DNA of 34,855 bases from Exophiala sp. HKRS030 (taxonomy: Eukaryota > Ascomycota > Eurotiomycetes > Chaetothyriales > Herpotrichiellaceae). Each line of letters opens with the position of its first letter. The first letter of the stretch is position 1. The position numbers and the translations under genes were made by a program. Shown here piece by piece: positions 17,960 to 27,098 of this stretch. The notes under the pieces were generated by a model. That model saw only the letters and a list, made by a program, of their open reading frames with translations. It was not told the origin of the DNA and searched no databases. The stretch lies in contig JAHWDD010000018.1 in NCBI GenBank assembly GCA_023897205.1, positions 1 to 34,855 on the forward strand, written 5' to 3'.

Positions 17960-19387
17960 ATGCAAAGTCCAGAACGAATGCTCAGCGACTATGGAATCTC
18001 GCCACGGAGGGGTTTTCTTGCGAACATCCCACCGTTAGAGCGACTGCCTGATTACTATGCACATTGGGAAAAATTGGCAGCCGACCTTCCTTCCCTCATA
18101 GCAAAACGACAAGTGAAAAAGAAAATAGATGGACTCCCAGTACTGGAAACGTCAGGCCTGGTGCACAAGGCAGAATGGCAGAGATCATACTCCCTGTTGG
18201 GATTTTTGACCCAAGCTTACATCTGGAGCTCCAGTCCTCCCGCTGAGGTTTGTAACGTGAATCCCGTCCGTGAACTGATTGTATTCCAGCTGATAAAGGC
18301 GAGCAGTACCTACCACCCTCGATAAGTCGTCCCTTTCTCGCTGTGGCTGAACGTCTCAGACTTCCACCCATCGCCACCTACGCCGGCTTGGTATTGTGGA
18401 ATTTTAAGTTCAAGCTCTCTGGATGTGATCCGACCAATCCTGAGCATCTGCAAGCGCTGACCACGATGACCGGTACGAAGGATGAAGAATGGTTCTACAT
18501 GATCTCCGTCACCGCCGAAGCACGGGGCGGACCTTTGGTGGCGGCTACCTTGCACTGTCTGGAAGCCATGACCAAACATGACGACGGTGGCGTCCTCTCC
18601 GCCGTCGAGTCAATCGCGAACGGCATCCGAGATCTGACCAGATTATTGTCAAGAATTCACGAGCACTGTAACCCTAGGGTCTTTTATGAAAAGATCCGCC
18701 CAATGCTCTCGGGGACCAAGGTCTCCTCCTTCGGCGTTTTACTTCGAGGCGTGTTTTACGACCTTGGAGACGGCCATGGTCTGTGGCGAAAGTATAGCGG
18801 AGGTAGTAACGCACAAAGTACTCTGATCCAGTTGTTGGATATTTTTGTGGGAGTTCCTCATTTAGGAAGGGACGAGACACCGACAGAAACGCCTTCCGTT
18901 GCACCACCTTCCCCACCCGGTGGGTTCCTCGAGGTGTGTATCTGCTACCCAGAGGTTGGCATACACAGAAGCTCGCAGCACTAATGGCCTGACTTAGGAG
19001 ATGCAATCCTACATGCCACAAGAGCATCGCGAGTTCCTTCTCCACATCGCACAGTCGGGCAGTTTGAGGAGGTACGTGACGAAGTGCACTGCCGATGCAG
19101 GCGTGCATCAGGCGTACAATAACGTGGTTGAGGCTTTGGTGAGCTTTCGCAGCGTTCATATTCAAATTGCCGCGCGGTTCATCATCCAGCCATCCAAAGG
19201 GTCGCTCTATTCCCCACCGGGAGATTTGCGAGGACCTGACCTAGGACTGGCAACTCGACCATGGCCACCACCCAATGAGGATGCAGCTCGTCCACATTTG
19301 CACGGTACCGGAGGCACTGAGTTTATGTCATTTTTGAAAACGAAGCGTGATGAAACACGGCATGCTGTTATCACGTCGTTTAAGTAA
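17960..19387 (+). CDS. Indoleamine 2,3-dioxygenase
   Basis: Heme dioxygenase that opens the indole ring of tryptophan to N-formylkynurenine, the first step of the kynurenine route. Three exons (17960-18247, 18307-18933, 18998-19387) with introns of 59 and 64 bases give 434 residues. Family landmarks are in order: LPDYYAHWEKLAADLP, a GLVHKAEWQRSYSLLGFLTQAYIW block, LPPIATYAGLVLWN, the substrate-side GGSNAQST, EMQSYMPQEHREFL, and the proximal heme ligand His359 in SFRSVHIQIAARFI. The end HGTGGTEFMSFLK matches the usual GTGG tail. A Pro/Thr-rich insert (TPTETPSVAPPSPP) before EMQSYM is somewhat longer than in animals. The ATG at 17960 is the first in frame. No lesion seen. Fungi often carry several IDO paralogues, some in metabolite loci. 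Confidence 0.92.
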
Positions 19388-20122
19388 GCCGGTGACCTCG
19401 ACCGTCTCTCACAGGGAAATTCACCACTCCCAAAGTGACCGAAGTTCTCAACCAGTTCTACTCTGCGGGTGGTTCTGTGGCCCTGGCTATACGGAGAATA
19501 GCTTGAGTCTCAAGGTCGTGGTCCGCAGAGAGGGTGTGAGTGACTTTAGATTAATCTTTATAGTGTATGTTTACTTGAGGCGCGTTCTTAGAAGGACTTC
19601 AAGTTATCGTGCAAGCAGACGACGATACTGTATGGTACTTTACTTGGACTTTGAAACGCTCTTATTGTCCTCATACAGTATCTCCAGCGGATCATGAAGT
19701 GGATTACATCAGGTTGAAGAGAACACTAAACTTTATGGGAACATGGAGAAGAGATAAACCTACAAAAGACGATAACTACATAATTCAGATTTGGAGTGCC
19801 AAGACGGTTTCTAGTATTGTAAGTGATACGCAGATCGAGACGTGGACACGTTGTCTCGTCCCTCCATCAACCCTTCACCATTAACTCTTCATCAGCTCTG
19901 TGACGCTTTGTCAAATCCCCACCTAATTCTTACTGCCATCCAACACTACGTCAAAAAAGTCCTTATAGTCCGTTCCAAGGTCAAGGGATGACATTGAGCT
20001 GAGTTGGTTCTCACACATGTCCGAGCACGGTATCTCGATATGACCTGGTTTACATCGGTCTTCTGCCAGCTTTCCCGCCTCGAGGAAAGCTATTTTGTTC
20101 TTGAGAGTTCTGTTTTCCTAAC
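19388..20122. other. Intergenic with short unassigned open frames
   Basis: About 735 bases. A plus-strand frame at 19609-19884 reads protein-like (DTVWYFTWTLKRSYC, NYIIQIWSAKTVSSIV) but has no ATG, no recognised domain and no clear upstream exon. A shorter piece near 19411 (KFTTPKVTEVLNQFYSAGG) is similar in quality. They could be relics. TACTGTA and TACAGTA copies lie near 19625 and 19675. Confidence 0.4.
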
Positions 20123-20500
20123 TCATTTGTCAATTTTGACTGATTCACGTAGCCTGACAACTCTAACCTTATATTGATCATCTCGGACCCTTCCCAGTTC
20201 GAAAATCCTCTTTTGTAGCGTTTCAATGATCTTGTTCAGTTGACGGAGCTCCGGTTCTGCAGCTGTGCCGTTGGCATCGTTGAATCTCCATCGATTGACC
20301 TCTTTCGCCAGCTCATCCCTCTGCTGAAGTAGGTTCATATTCATATTGTGGCATTGGTGATTTCTTTCGGTGGACGATAGTAACTCCTCGTGCATCAAAT
20401 GAACAGCATTCCGACAGCCATCCACTGCTGCGGACAAGGTTTGAAGATTTTGTTCGGCGCAGCGGACGTAAGCCTCAGGACCTTGAATGGCCGTAAGCAT
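20123..20500 (-). CDS. Small coiled-coil protein, orphan type
   Basis: A single exon of 125 residues from the ATG at 20500. It is mostly helical, with heptad-like runs in NLQTLSAAVDGCRNAVHLM, LLQQRDELAKEV and LRQLNKIIETLQKRIFELG, and a basic C-terminus (KVRVVRLRESVKIDK). No signal peptide, membrane helix or known domain. The open frame extends upstream without an ATG, so a further 5' exon is possible. It is divergent from the next gene, another 125-residue protein with a coiled-coil end. Confidence 0.5.
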   Translation of the reverse strand: MLTAIQGPEAYVRCAEQNLQTLSAAVDGCRNAVHLMHEELLSSTERNHQCHNMNMNLLQQRDELAKEVNRWRFNDANGTAAEPELRQLNKIIETLQKRIFELGRVRDDQYKVRVVRLRESVKIDK

Positions 20501-20919
20501 TTTGGCCCAAGGTAGAAATCTTGGAGGACAGTACACAATTGAGTGATTCTTTCGGGCTGGAGGAGGAGTTCTGAGTTGGAGGAGTGCCGATATTTGAACT
20601 AGAATGTACAACTACCTGCGGGTGCCGATTGACCTTGTGCTTCACAGCAGTGCCCCACAATTGTGCCAGTCCATTTAGCTCTCACTGCAAGGATAGACCG
20701 AAATAGAAACCCCCTTTATAGAATTGGTTTCTTAGATAATGACACTTCCTGTATTTACAGTATACAATCCACCGAACACAAAAATAGAAAATGGTGTTTA
20801 ATTTTGACAGTTCAACCTGTTACTATAACTTCATGCGCCACAGATTCGTTGAGAGTGTCGGTCAATAAATATATGACGAGGTGACCTTGGCAACAGAGAA
20901 GAGCCGACCAACAACAAAA
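20501..20919. other. Divergent promoter region of two small coiled-coil genes
   Basis: About 420 bases, A+T-richer than its flanks. It contains a TATA-like TCTATAAA on the minus strand near 20715 and a TACAGTA at about 20756. No gene seen. Confidence 0.5.
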
Positions 20920-21297
20920 ATGTCGAACTCCATTCAAACAAGTCAAACGACACAAGATCAATTTGTCGAATACAAGGTTCCTGCAAGACTTGGAGTCGAG
21001 GAAGGAACAATCGACGTGGACTTCTCACTGCCGGACCTTGATTGTACAGACCCCGATTTTCTTTCTTTTGACCCCTTTCCTTTTCATTTGACAAATGATG
21101 AGCCTTTCCCACTTCCAAGTTCAGCCGTGCCAGCAGCAGTTATAGACCCATCACTGACAAAAGGAAACTACCCGTTCGAATGTTCCGGTGAGCTGAACGC
21201 TCTTCACTGCGAACTTCAGAAACGTATTGACCTCCTGGACGAGACTTGCAAGAGATTACAAAATGAGTACGGACGAATTTTTATCACTCTGAAATGA
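20920..21297 (+). CDS. Small acidic protein with C-terminal coiled coil, orphan type
   Basis: The ATG at 20920 gives 125 residues; the frame upstream has only non-ATG starts. The first 85 residues are acidic and rich in Pro, Asp and Phe (DVDFSLPDLDCTDPDFLSF), resembling an activation or docking segment. The last 38 form a coiled coil (LNALHCELQKRIDLLDETC, then RLQNEY). There is no DNA-binding region, so it may act through a partner. I recognise no family. Low-complexity composition lowers confidence, but the frame is clean and the layout parallels the other small coiled-coil genes in this window. Confidence 0.5.
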   Translation: MSNSIQTSQTTQDQFVEYKVPARLGVEEGTIDVDFSLPDLDCTDPDFLSFDPFPFHLTNDEPFPLPSSAVPAAVIDPSLTKGNYPFECSGELNALHCELQKRIDLLDETCKRLQNEYGRIFITLK

Positions 21298-21873
21298 GAA
21301 AAGTACGCTGATACAGTATTTTCAGGTTTTATTACATGCAGAGGTGAGCAACACCCAGATGCGTCATTTCCGTAGGCTTTGGACTTACCTACTGTATCCG
21401 GCAAAGTCGTGTCTGGTCAGTTGAAACATACCTCAGGCAGCTAGGTGCCTGGTATTTCAACTTCAAGGCGGCTGTGAACAAGAACACGGCCATGTTGTCT
21501 GGAAAGATGGAATCACTTATCATGGGTACGCCTTTTGGTTGATGGGGACTACAGTACTTCGGTGGCGCTCCGAGCAGCACAGACAGCACGATGCCACACA
21601 TAGAAAGCGGAGAATTTTATAGTGTTGCTTTCGTTTTAATAGTCTATATTGCTTTCATTTTCATGGCCTATATCTGGATCTACTTAGTGTACCGTTCTGT
21701 ATAAGATGATCACGAAGGAGAAGGAATCCTCAATAACCAGTTCAGTCAGTTCAATGTCAAAGCCGTAACCCGTTTCAAAGGAGGAAGCAACCCACTACTC
21801 AGGACCCCACGTAGGCTATAGTTCGACCGATTCCTCCTTCTCATAGAGCCGACTCGGCCACAATATCTATGTT
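21298..21873. other. Intergenic
   Basis: About 575 bases before the bZIP gene. Three TACNGTA copies cluster here (near 21312, 21391 and 21545). Short frames only; no gene seen. Confidence 0.55.
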
Positions 21874-22578
21874 ATGGCCCCGCCTCCTCTACCTCCCTCG
21901 TCCTATGTCCCGCTTAATCAGAGCCCTTTACGGCAAGTCTCTACCCATATTAGCACGCCGATCCACGATGAATCGGTGAAACTCGAACCCTGGAATCATA
22001 TCTCCCACATCCCAGGCCGACGGAAGATCCAAAATCGGAATGCTCAGGTAATTAAGCACTTTCGTAATGTTTATTTCGGTTCACTTACAGCATAAACAAC
22101 ACAGAGAAGATATCGCCAGAAGCTCAAAAGAAGACTGGCAGACTTGGAAGAACTGGCAGGTGTGAGAAGGTCAGAAGCCTCAACTTCTACAAAAGCACCA
22201 AAATACGAGAACAATGCCAGATCTCCAGGCTCGGAGCTTGAAAAAAACTCAGATATTGCTCGATGCTCCTTAAACACCTCGAACACCTCGACTGTATCGA
22301 CGACAGCTCCCACGATCCTAGATCAAAACCGCCAGCGAAGCCACCTTAGCGCCACTGAATCTCCACGCTGCCTCTCTTCCACCCAACAGGATCGCCAAGA
22401 TACATATGACGACGGCCGAGACATATATTGGGAGCCTTTGGCCGATTCCCCATCAGGGCCTAACTTTCAGTCCTGTACATCACCAGAGACGAGCGGCGCT
22501 CTGGTCGAAGACTGCTGCGTAGACGAAGTAGAGATATGTCCATGGACTGTAGCGTATAACTCCCTGTTGGGGTTGTAA
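21874..22578 (+). CDS. Small bZIP transcription factor
   Basis: Exons 21874-22047 and 22105-22578 around a 57-base intron (GTAATT donor) give 215 residues. The intron falls inside the basic region; splicing yields GRRKIQNRNAQRRYRQKLK, the NR.AQR.YR signature of fungal bZIP proteins, followed by a short leucine zipper (RRLADLEELAGV). The rest is Ser/Thr-rich and probably disordered, ending with two Cys-containing acidic patches. Proteins this short with a YR-type basic region are often local regulators beside metabolite or stress genes; regulation of the flanking IDO and AMP-ligase genes is plausible but only inferred. The weak zipper suggests a heterodimer partner. Confidence 0.8.
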
Positions 22579-22846
22579 ACATCTCCAAAAATACTAGGCT
22601 TGGAGAAGTGGAGGATAAGTGAAACATATTGGCTGCTATAACTAGTCACTATCAAGAAATCATTCGGAAGTGTTGTCGGGCCAAACTAATTCAACACTAA
22701 GTGGAAAGCTTAATTGTACCTCAGGCAAATCCATCTAGCCTCTTATCTGGAGACTGAACAAAACAATACCGCCTTTACTAGTGAATAAGCTGGGACATGG
22801 TACCAAGGTTGTGTCCATGTTACTGCTCCGAAAGTACCGTATCTCT

Positions 22847-24762
22847 CTAGGCTTTCACTTTGGTGACCTCCATATCGATTTCGGCCTTTTCAAGTAATGC
22901 GCGAAGAATTTTACCCGTATTCGACCGGGGAATTTTGGTAACGAACACGACACCTCCTGTCAGCTGCTTGTAGGAGATGAGCCGGGACTTGACAAACTCC
23001 TCGACTTGTTCCTCGGTCAGCGATGGCCGACCCTGGGGATCCAAGTCGTTTGGTCGTTGGCGCACCACATACGCGCGAATTAATGTGTCCATGGCACCAA
23101 GGTCATTTTCAGAAGGCATACCCGCCACCGCCACGTCGGATATCAGCGGATGATGTGATAAGATACTCTCAATTTCTGTCGGAGACACCTGCCAGCCTTT
23201 GACCTTGATGGTTTCTTTCATTCTACCAGTGTAGAAGACTTTGCCGGCTCGAAGGTAGACGAGATCTCCAGTTCGAAAGAACCCGTCCGAGTCAAAGGCC
23301 GCCTTACTCGCATCGACATTATCAAGGTAGCCGGAGAACATGCTGGGGCTGTGGATCAGCCCTTCTCCAGGGCTGCCTTCGGTCGAGAAGAGGGAAGACA
23401 CTGGAGAACGATTGACCTTCATCCGGACATTCGGTAATAAGCGCCCGACGCTCCCTGAATCGTCCTTCTCCCACCAGCTAAAGAGCGTGATCCAGCCGGC
23501 TTCGGTGGTGCCCCAACATTGTGAAACAACCGCATTCGGGCTCAAGACGCCGTACAGCTGATTTTGGACCCTCGCAGACATTGAGGCGGCGGCGGAAATG
23601 AGATGTCGTAATGAACGCAGGCGACGACGTTCAGACGGTGAAATCAAGGCTATGCTGGACGCTATTGAAGGTACTATTGCCACGTCCGTGATGGTAAAGC
23701 GGTTGACGGCTTTGGTGAAATCTGCCAGATGGAACCGTGGAAGGAAGTAGGTCGGAATTCCCAACCGTAACGGAAGAAGCATTGCCAGAGGCATGGCAAA
23801 GGCATGAAAGATCGGCAAGAAAATCAATTGTCTAGGCTGTATGACGCGTCAGAAAGGTCCTCCTATCTTTGCGAAGGAGGATGGGAGAAGAGAAATCATG
23901 CAGAAATCATGATACTGACCAGGTAAGTCTTGGCACGAAATTCGCTTTCCAGAGTCGCAGTCTGGGCAAGTATCGATCGATGAGAGAGCATGGCGGCTTT
24001 TGGAAGACCAGTGGTGCCGCTTGTCATCGCATAGACGGCAATCTGACTCGGTACTGGACGCTCCCAATCGTGTTCGCCGCACTGAAGCAGATCGCGCCAG
24101 CTTCGGCAACCCTCCGGGACCCTATCCGATTCGTGATCGACCAAGAATATGTGGCCTGTGGTGAGCCAAGTGCGTGAAGTCACTTCAAGAACAACCTTTG
24201 AGCAATGTACCTGGGCCACAATGAACTTTGGCTTCGTCAACTGAAACATGCGGGACACCTCTGACGGCGTATAGCCTGGGTTGGTTCCCATGACGCAGCC
24301 CCCTGCGCCAATAACTCCGAGCCAGATCAGCGGATACCAGATCTATTGATGTACTTGTCAGTTATTTGATGCAGTATTGTGTTCGTCAGTGGGAGGACAA
24401 CAGCCCTGTTTCGCGGGAAGGGGAACATTGCAGTGATGATCTGGCTTACATTGTTGTACATATGACAGCAAACCACATCACCTTCCTGCAGCCCATGTTC
24501 TTTGAAACCCTTGACAAGTCGACGGACAATGTAATATGCTTGGTACCAGGATACCATCTTTGAAGGAATTTTTGCATCCACAAATATCTAGACGTGTTAA
24601 GCCCTATCGAAACTTCACAAATCCATCGCAAGGAATATGGCGACAACTCACCGGTTGATCATTCTTCAACAGGTTGAGATGATCGAATACGAAAGTCAAA
24701 ATGTCCGTGGCTGGAACATTGACCTCTTGGGGTCTGGGAGCCGTGGGTACGAACGTTGACAT
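22847..24762 (-). CDS. AMP-forming acyl/aryl-CoA ligase (4CL-like)
   Basis: Four exons (24762-24652, 24587-24450, 24342-23920, 23836-22847) with introns of 64, 107 and 83 bases, all phase 0, give 553 residues, the normal size for 4-coumarate/fatty-acid CoA-ligase-like enzymes. Adenylation motifs: TSGTTGLPK (190-198), WGTTEAGW, RTGDLVYLRAGKVFYTGRMKE, IKVKGWQVSPTEIE and the catalytic lysine in SNTGK (Lys533). It should activate a carboxylic acid with ATP and transfer it to CoA. No SKL peroxisome signal is at the end (KVKA) and there is no carrier or reductase domain, so it is a stand-alone ligase. Substrate unknown. It is divergent from the TmpA-like gene, with which it probably shares a promoter. 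Confidence 0.88.
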
Positions 24763-25312
24763 GATACTACCATTCTAGTTAGCAGTGGCTCTCGATGGGA
24801 TAACACAAGTGGGATCAGCTTTCCTCACTGAATCAGGCTCGACCGGGAAGTCACGTACTGCCACAGTTGAATCTGCCACGCAGGTCAGATTCCGCGGTCC
24901 ACAGAATCCAAAGCCAAGATCAGACACATTTGAGCAAGGTCAACTTGAGCAGGGGTGGGCATCAGTTTATATCACCAGTGGTGATTTCTCGCCTCATACA
25001 GGTGGAGCGTGGACGGGGTTAAGATATTGTTTCCACGAACTAGTGCTCGGCCTTCTGAAGCAGTAAGCATCCAAAAGTTTCTCCTCTGGGAGACTAGTAT
25101 TTCAGTATGGGGGTCAGTACTAGGGTATACTACTGCACTGGAGGTCTCGTGCAAGGTTACTTCGCAGTGCTTTAACATACAGTACTGTAAGCCCTTCCTT
25201 TCTGGGAGAAACTTATAATCCTGTTGCAAGCTTTTGTCAACGACATTTACATCAACCAAGTCGTATACCCAAAGATATCCTCCTGACGGGAGGCCATATC
25301 TGAACCGAGATC
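24763..25312. promoter_or_regulatory. Shared divergent promoter of AMP-ligase and TmpA-like genes
   Basis: The 550 bases between two divergent starts hold no supported gene. A 12-base perfect palindrome TACAGTACTGTA lies at 25178-25189 and a CTTATAATC box near 25212, about 100 bases before the TmpA-like ATG. Co-regulation is an inference from geometry. Confidence 0.45.
25178..25189. repeat. Perfect palindrome TACAGTACTGTA
   Basis: Two overlapping TACNGTA words form a 12-base perfect inverted repeat in the divergent promoter, the shape expected for a dimeric regulator site; no regulator is assigned. Confidence 0.6.
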
Positions 25313-26722
25313 ATGGTTACGATTTCTTCACCTCTGAACAGGCCCCGGCCAGCTTTAGCCATCACCAACGAGCCAAGTTGCTCGGCCGGTGAAGCCATAG
25401 CACCTCTCCCCAGCCAGAAATACCACACCCTCATACGCAGTCTACGTTGGTCGATTCTTTCCGTATACCGCCGGCTTTGTTTGTCGATCATCATGATCAA
25501 CATCCTAATAATGGTCGCCCTTGTCACCAAACATCAACTTTCCTCATGGGAACCAGACGCCACAACTGCAGCCGTATCGATCAACCTCATGATCGCTGTC
25601 CTGGCACGCCAGGAACTGATCATAAACTCTCTCTTTTGGTTACTGGGTCGATGCCCAACCTCAACCCCGATTCGCCTTCGACGCTTGGCGGCCAAGGTAT
25701 ATCATCTTGGTGGCGTTCATAGCGGCACCGCCATCGCAGCCACCATGTGGTTTGGTATCTCCAATGTGACCCTGTTCAAACTTTTGAAGTCGATCTCATT
25801 TAAGGAGAATGAAATCGCCATCCGGACCATCACTATTCTCCTCGACACCCTGTTGGTCATCACGATCGTGACTTCCCATCCAGCCTTCCGCACGTGGGCT
25901 CACGATCTATTTGAGATCGTTCACCGTTTTTTGGGTTGGATGGCTTTGATCATGTTCTGGACCTTGTTCGGGTTGCTGTCTCACGCCAAGCTCGTGGATT
26001 CGAGTTTCGAACTCACCATCATGGAAGTGGTTGGCGCGAGCCCTCTCTTCTGGTGCCTCCTCATTGCGACCTTTTCCATAGTGCTGCCCTGGCTTCGCCT
26101 GCGCAAAGTGCCCGTGCGTTCGGAGCCACTTTCCGATCACGCCGTCCAGCTTCATTTCACCGGAGAAGGCCTGCCGCTGTGCGCGGCGGTTCGACTTTCA
26201 ACCCGTCCTCTGCTCGAATGGCATGCCTTTGCTACCATTCCGTTCGACGACGGTGGAGGATATTCCGTCATTGTGTCCAACGCTGGAGATTGGACGGCTC
26301 AACTGCTCGAGTCGTCACCGACACAAATTTGGGTTCGAGGCATCCCGACCATCGGAGTGCTTCATATGGCCTCAATATTCAATAAAGTGGTTCTGGTTGC
26401 TACCGGGTCTGGGATCGGCCCCCTGTTATCGCTGACAAACCATCGGCACCCTGCTTGTCGAATTATATGGTCAACACCAGATCCCATTGCTACATATTCC
26501 ACTTCTATTGTGACCAAAGTTCGAGAAGCCGACCCGGATGCGATGATCATCAACACAACGGAGTCTGGCCGGCCTGACCTTGTCAGGCACATTCATCGTC
26601 TCTATTCCACGTCAGGTTCAGAAGCCATCTTTCTCGTCTCCAACCCACAGACGACGAGAAAGGTAGTGTATGAGTTGGAATCACGGGGTTTGCCCATTTT
26701 CGCTCCTATTTTCGACTCGTAG
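25313..26722 (+). CDS. TmpA-like integral membrane flavin/NAD(P) oxidoreductase
   Basis: An intronless 469-residue protein. About six hydrophobic helices occur at 54-73, 91-112, 133-156, 172-189, 205-223 and 243-260, with His131, His136 and His204 on or near helices. A ferredoxin-reductase-like C-terminal half follows, with LEWHAFATIP (301-310, flavin-binding position) and GSGIGP (365-370, NAD(P)-binding loop). This is the layout of the fungal TmpA family, a ferric-reductase-superfamily branch linked to conidiation signalling in Aspergillus nidulans. Related domains are also known to me as C-terminal parts of some fungal NRPS-like enzymes, which makes the neighbouring AMP-ligase notable. The electron acceptor is unknown. 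No lesion seen. Confidence 0.8.
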   Translation: MVTISSPLNRPRPALAITNEPSCSAGEAIAPLPSQKYHTLIRSLRWSILSVYRRLCLSIIMINILIMVALVTKHQLSSWEPDATTAAVSINLMIAVLARQELIINSLFWLLGRCPTSTPIRLRRLAAKVYHLGGVHSGTAIAATMWFGISNVTLFKLLKSISFKENEIAIRTITILLDTLLVITIVTSHPAFRTWAHDLFEIVHRFLGWMALIMFWTLFGLLSHAKLVDSSFELTIMEVVGASPLFWCLLIATFSIVLPWLRLRKVPVRSEPLSDHAVQLHFTGEGLPLCAAVRLSTRPLLEWHAFATIPFDDGGGYSVIVSNAGDWTAQLLESSPTQIWVRGIPTIGVLHMASIFNKVVLVATGSGIGPLLSLTNHRHPACRIIWSTPDPIATYSTSIVTKVREADPDAMIINTTESGRPDLVRHIHRLYSTSGSEAIFLVSNPQTTRKVVYELESRGLPIFAPIFDS

Positions 26723-27098
26723 CCTTCTCAACGGTTCGGAAGCATATCCATTTGCCAGGGAAGGTATCGAAGGCCTGGGGTCGAGCTACTTCGATATTTC
26801 TTCCCGTACAAGAGAAATCAATCCCTCCCGGGGACATCGTTGTGGAGGATTTGCTGGCGAATGACTCGATCCGAGATGACTAAACTGGGTGTCGCCACAT
26901 GGCGAATCTATCAAACATCAGGCAATGGTGGGCATAATGTATTAGCCGGTAAAGACATATTCGGTCAAATCCATAGAGTCTGGTGACGGTGAATTTACGA
27001 ACCGAGGCTGAACTCGTAGATTTGATCCATACCATATTGGAGACTCTCGTGATTACATTGCTTGTATACGTCCACACGCCGCACTCCACTGCAGGGTA
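26723..27098. other. Convergent intergenic spacer
   Basis: About 375 bases between the 3' ends of the TmpA-like and patatin-like genes. Short frames with no recognisable content. Confidence 0.55.
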
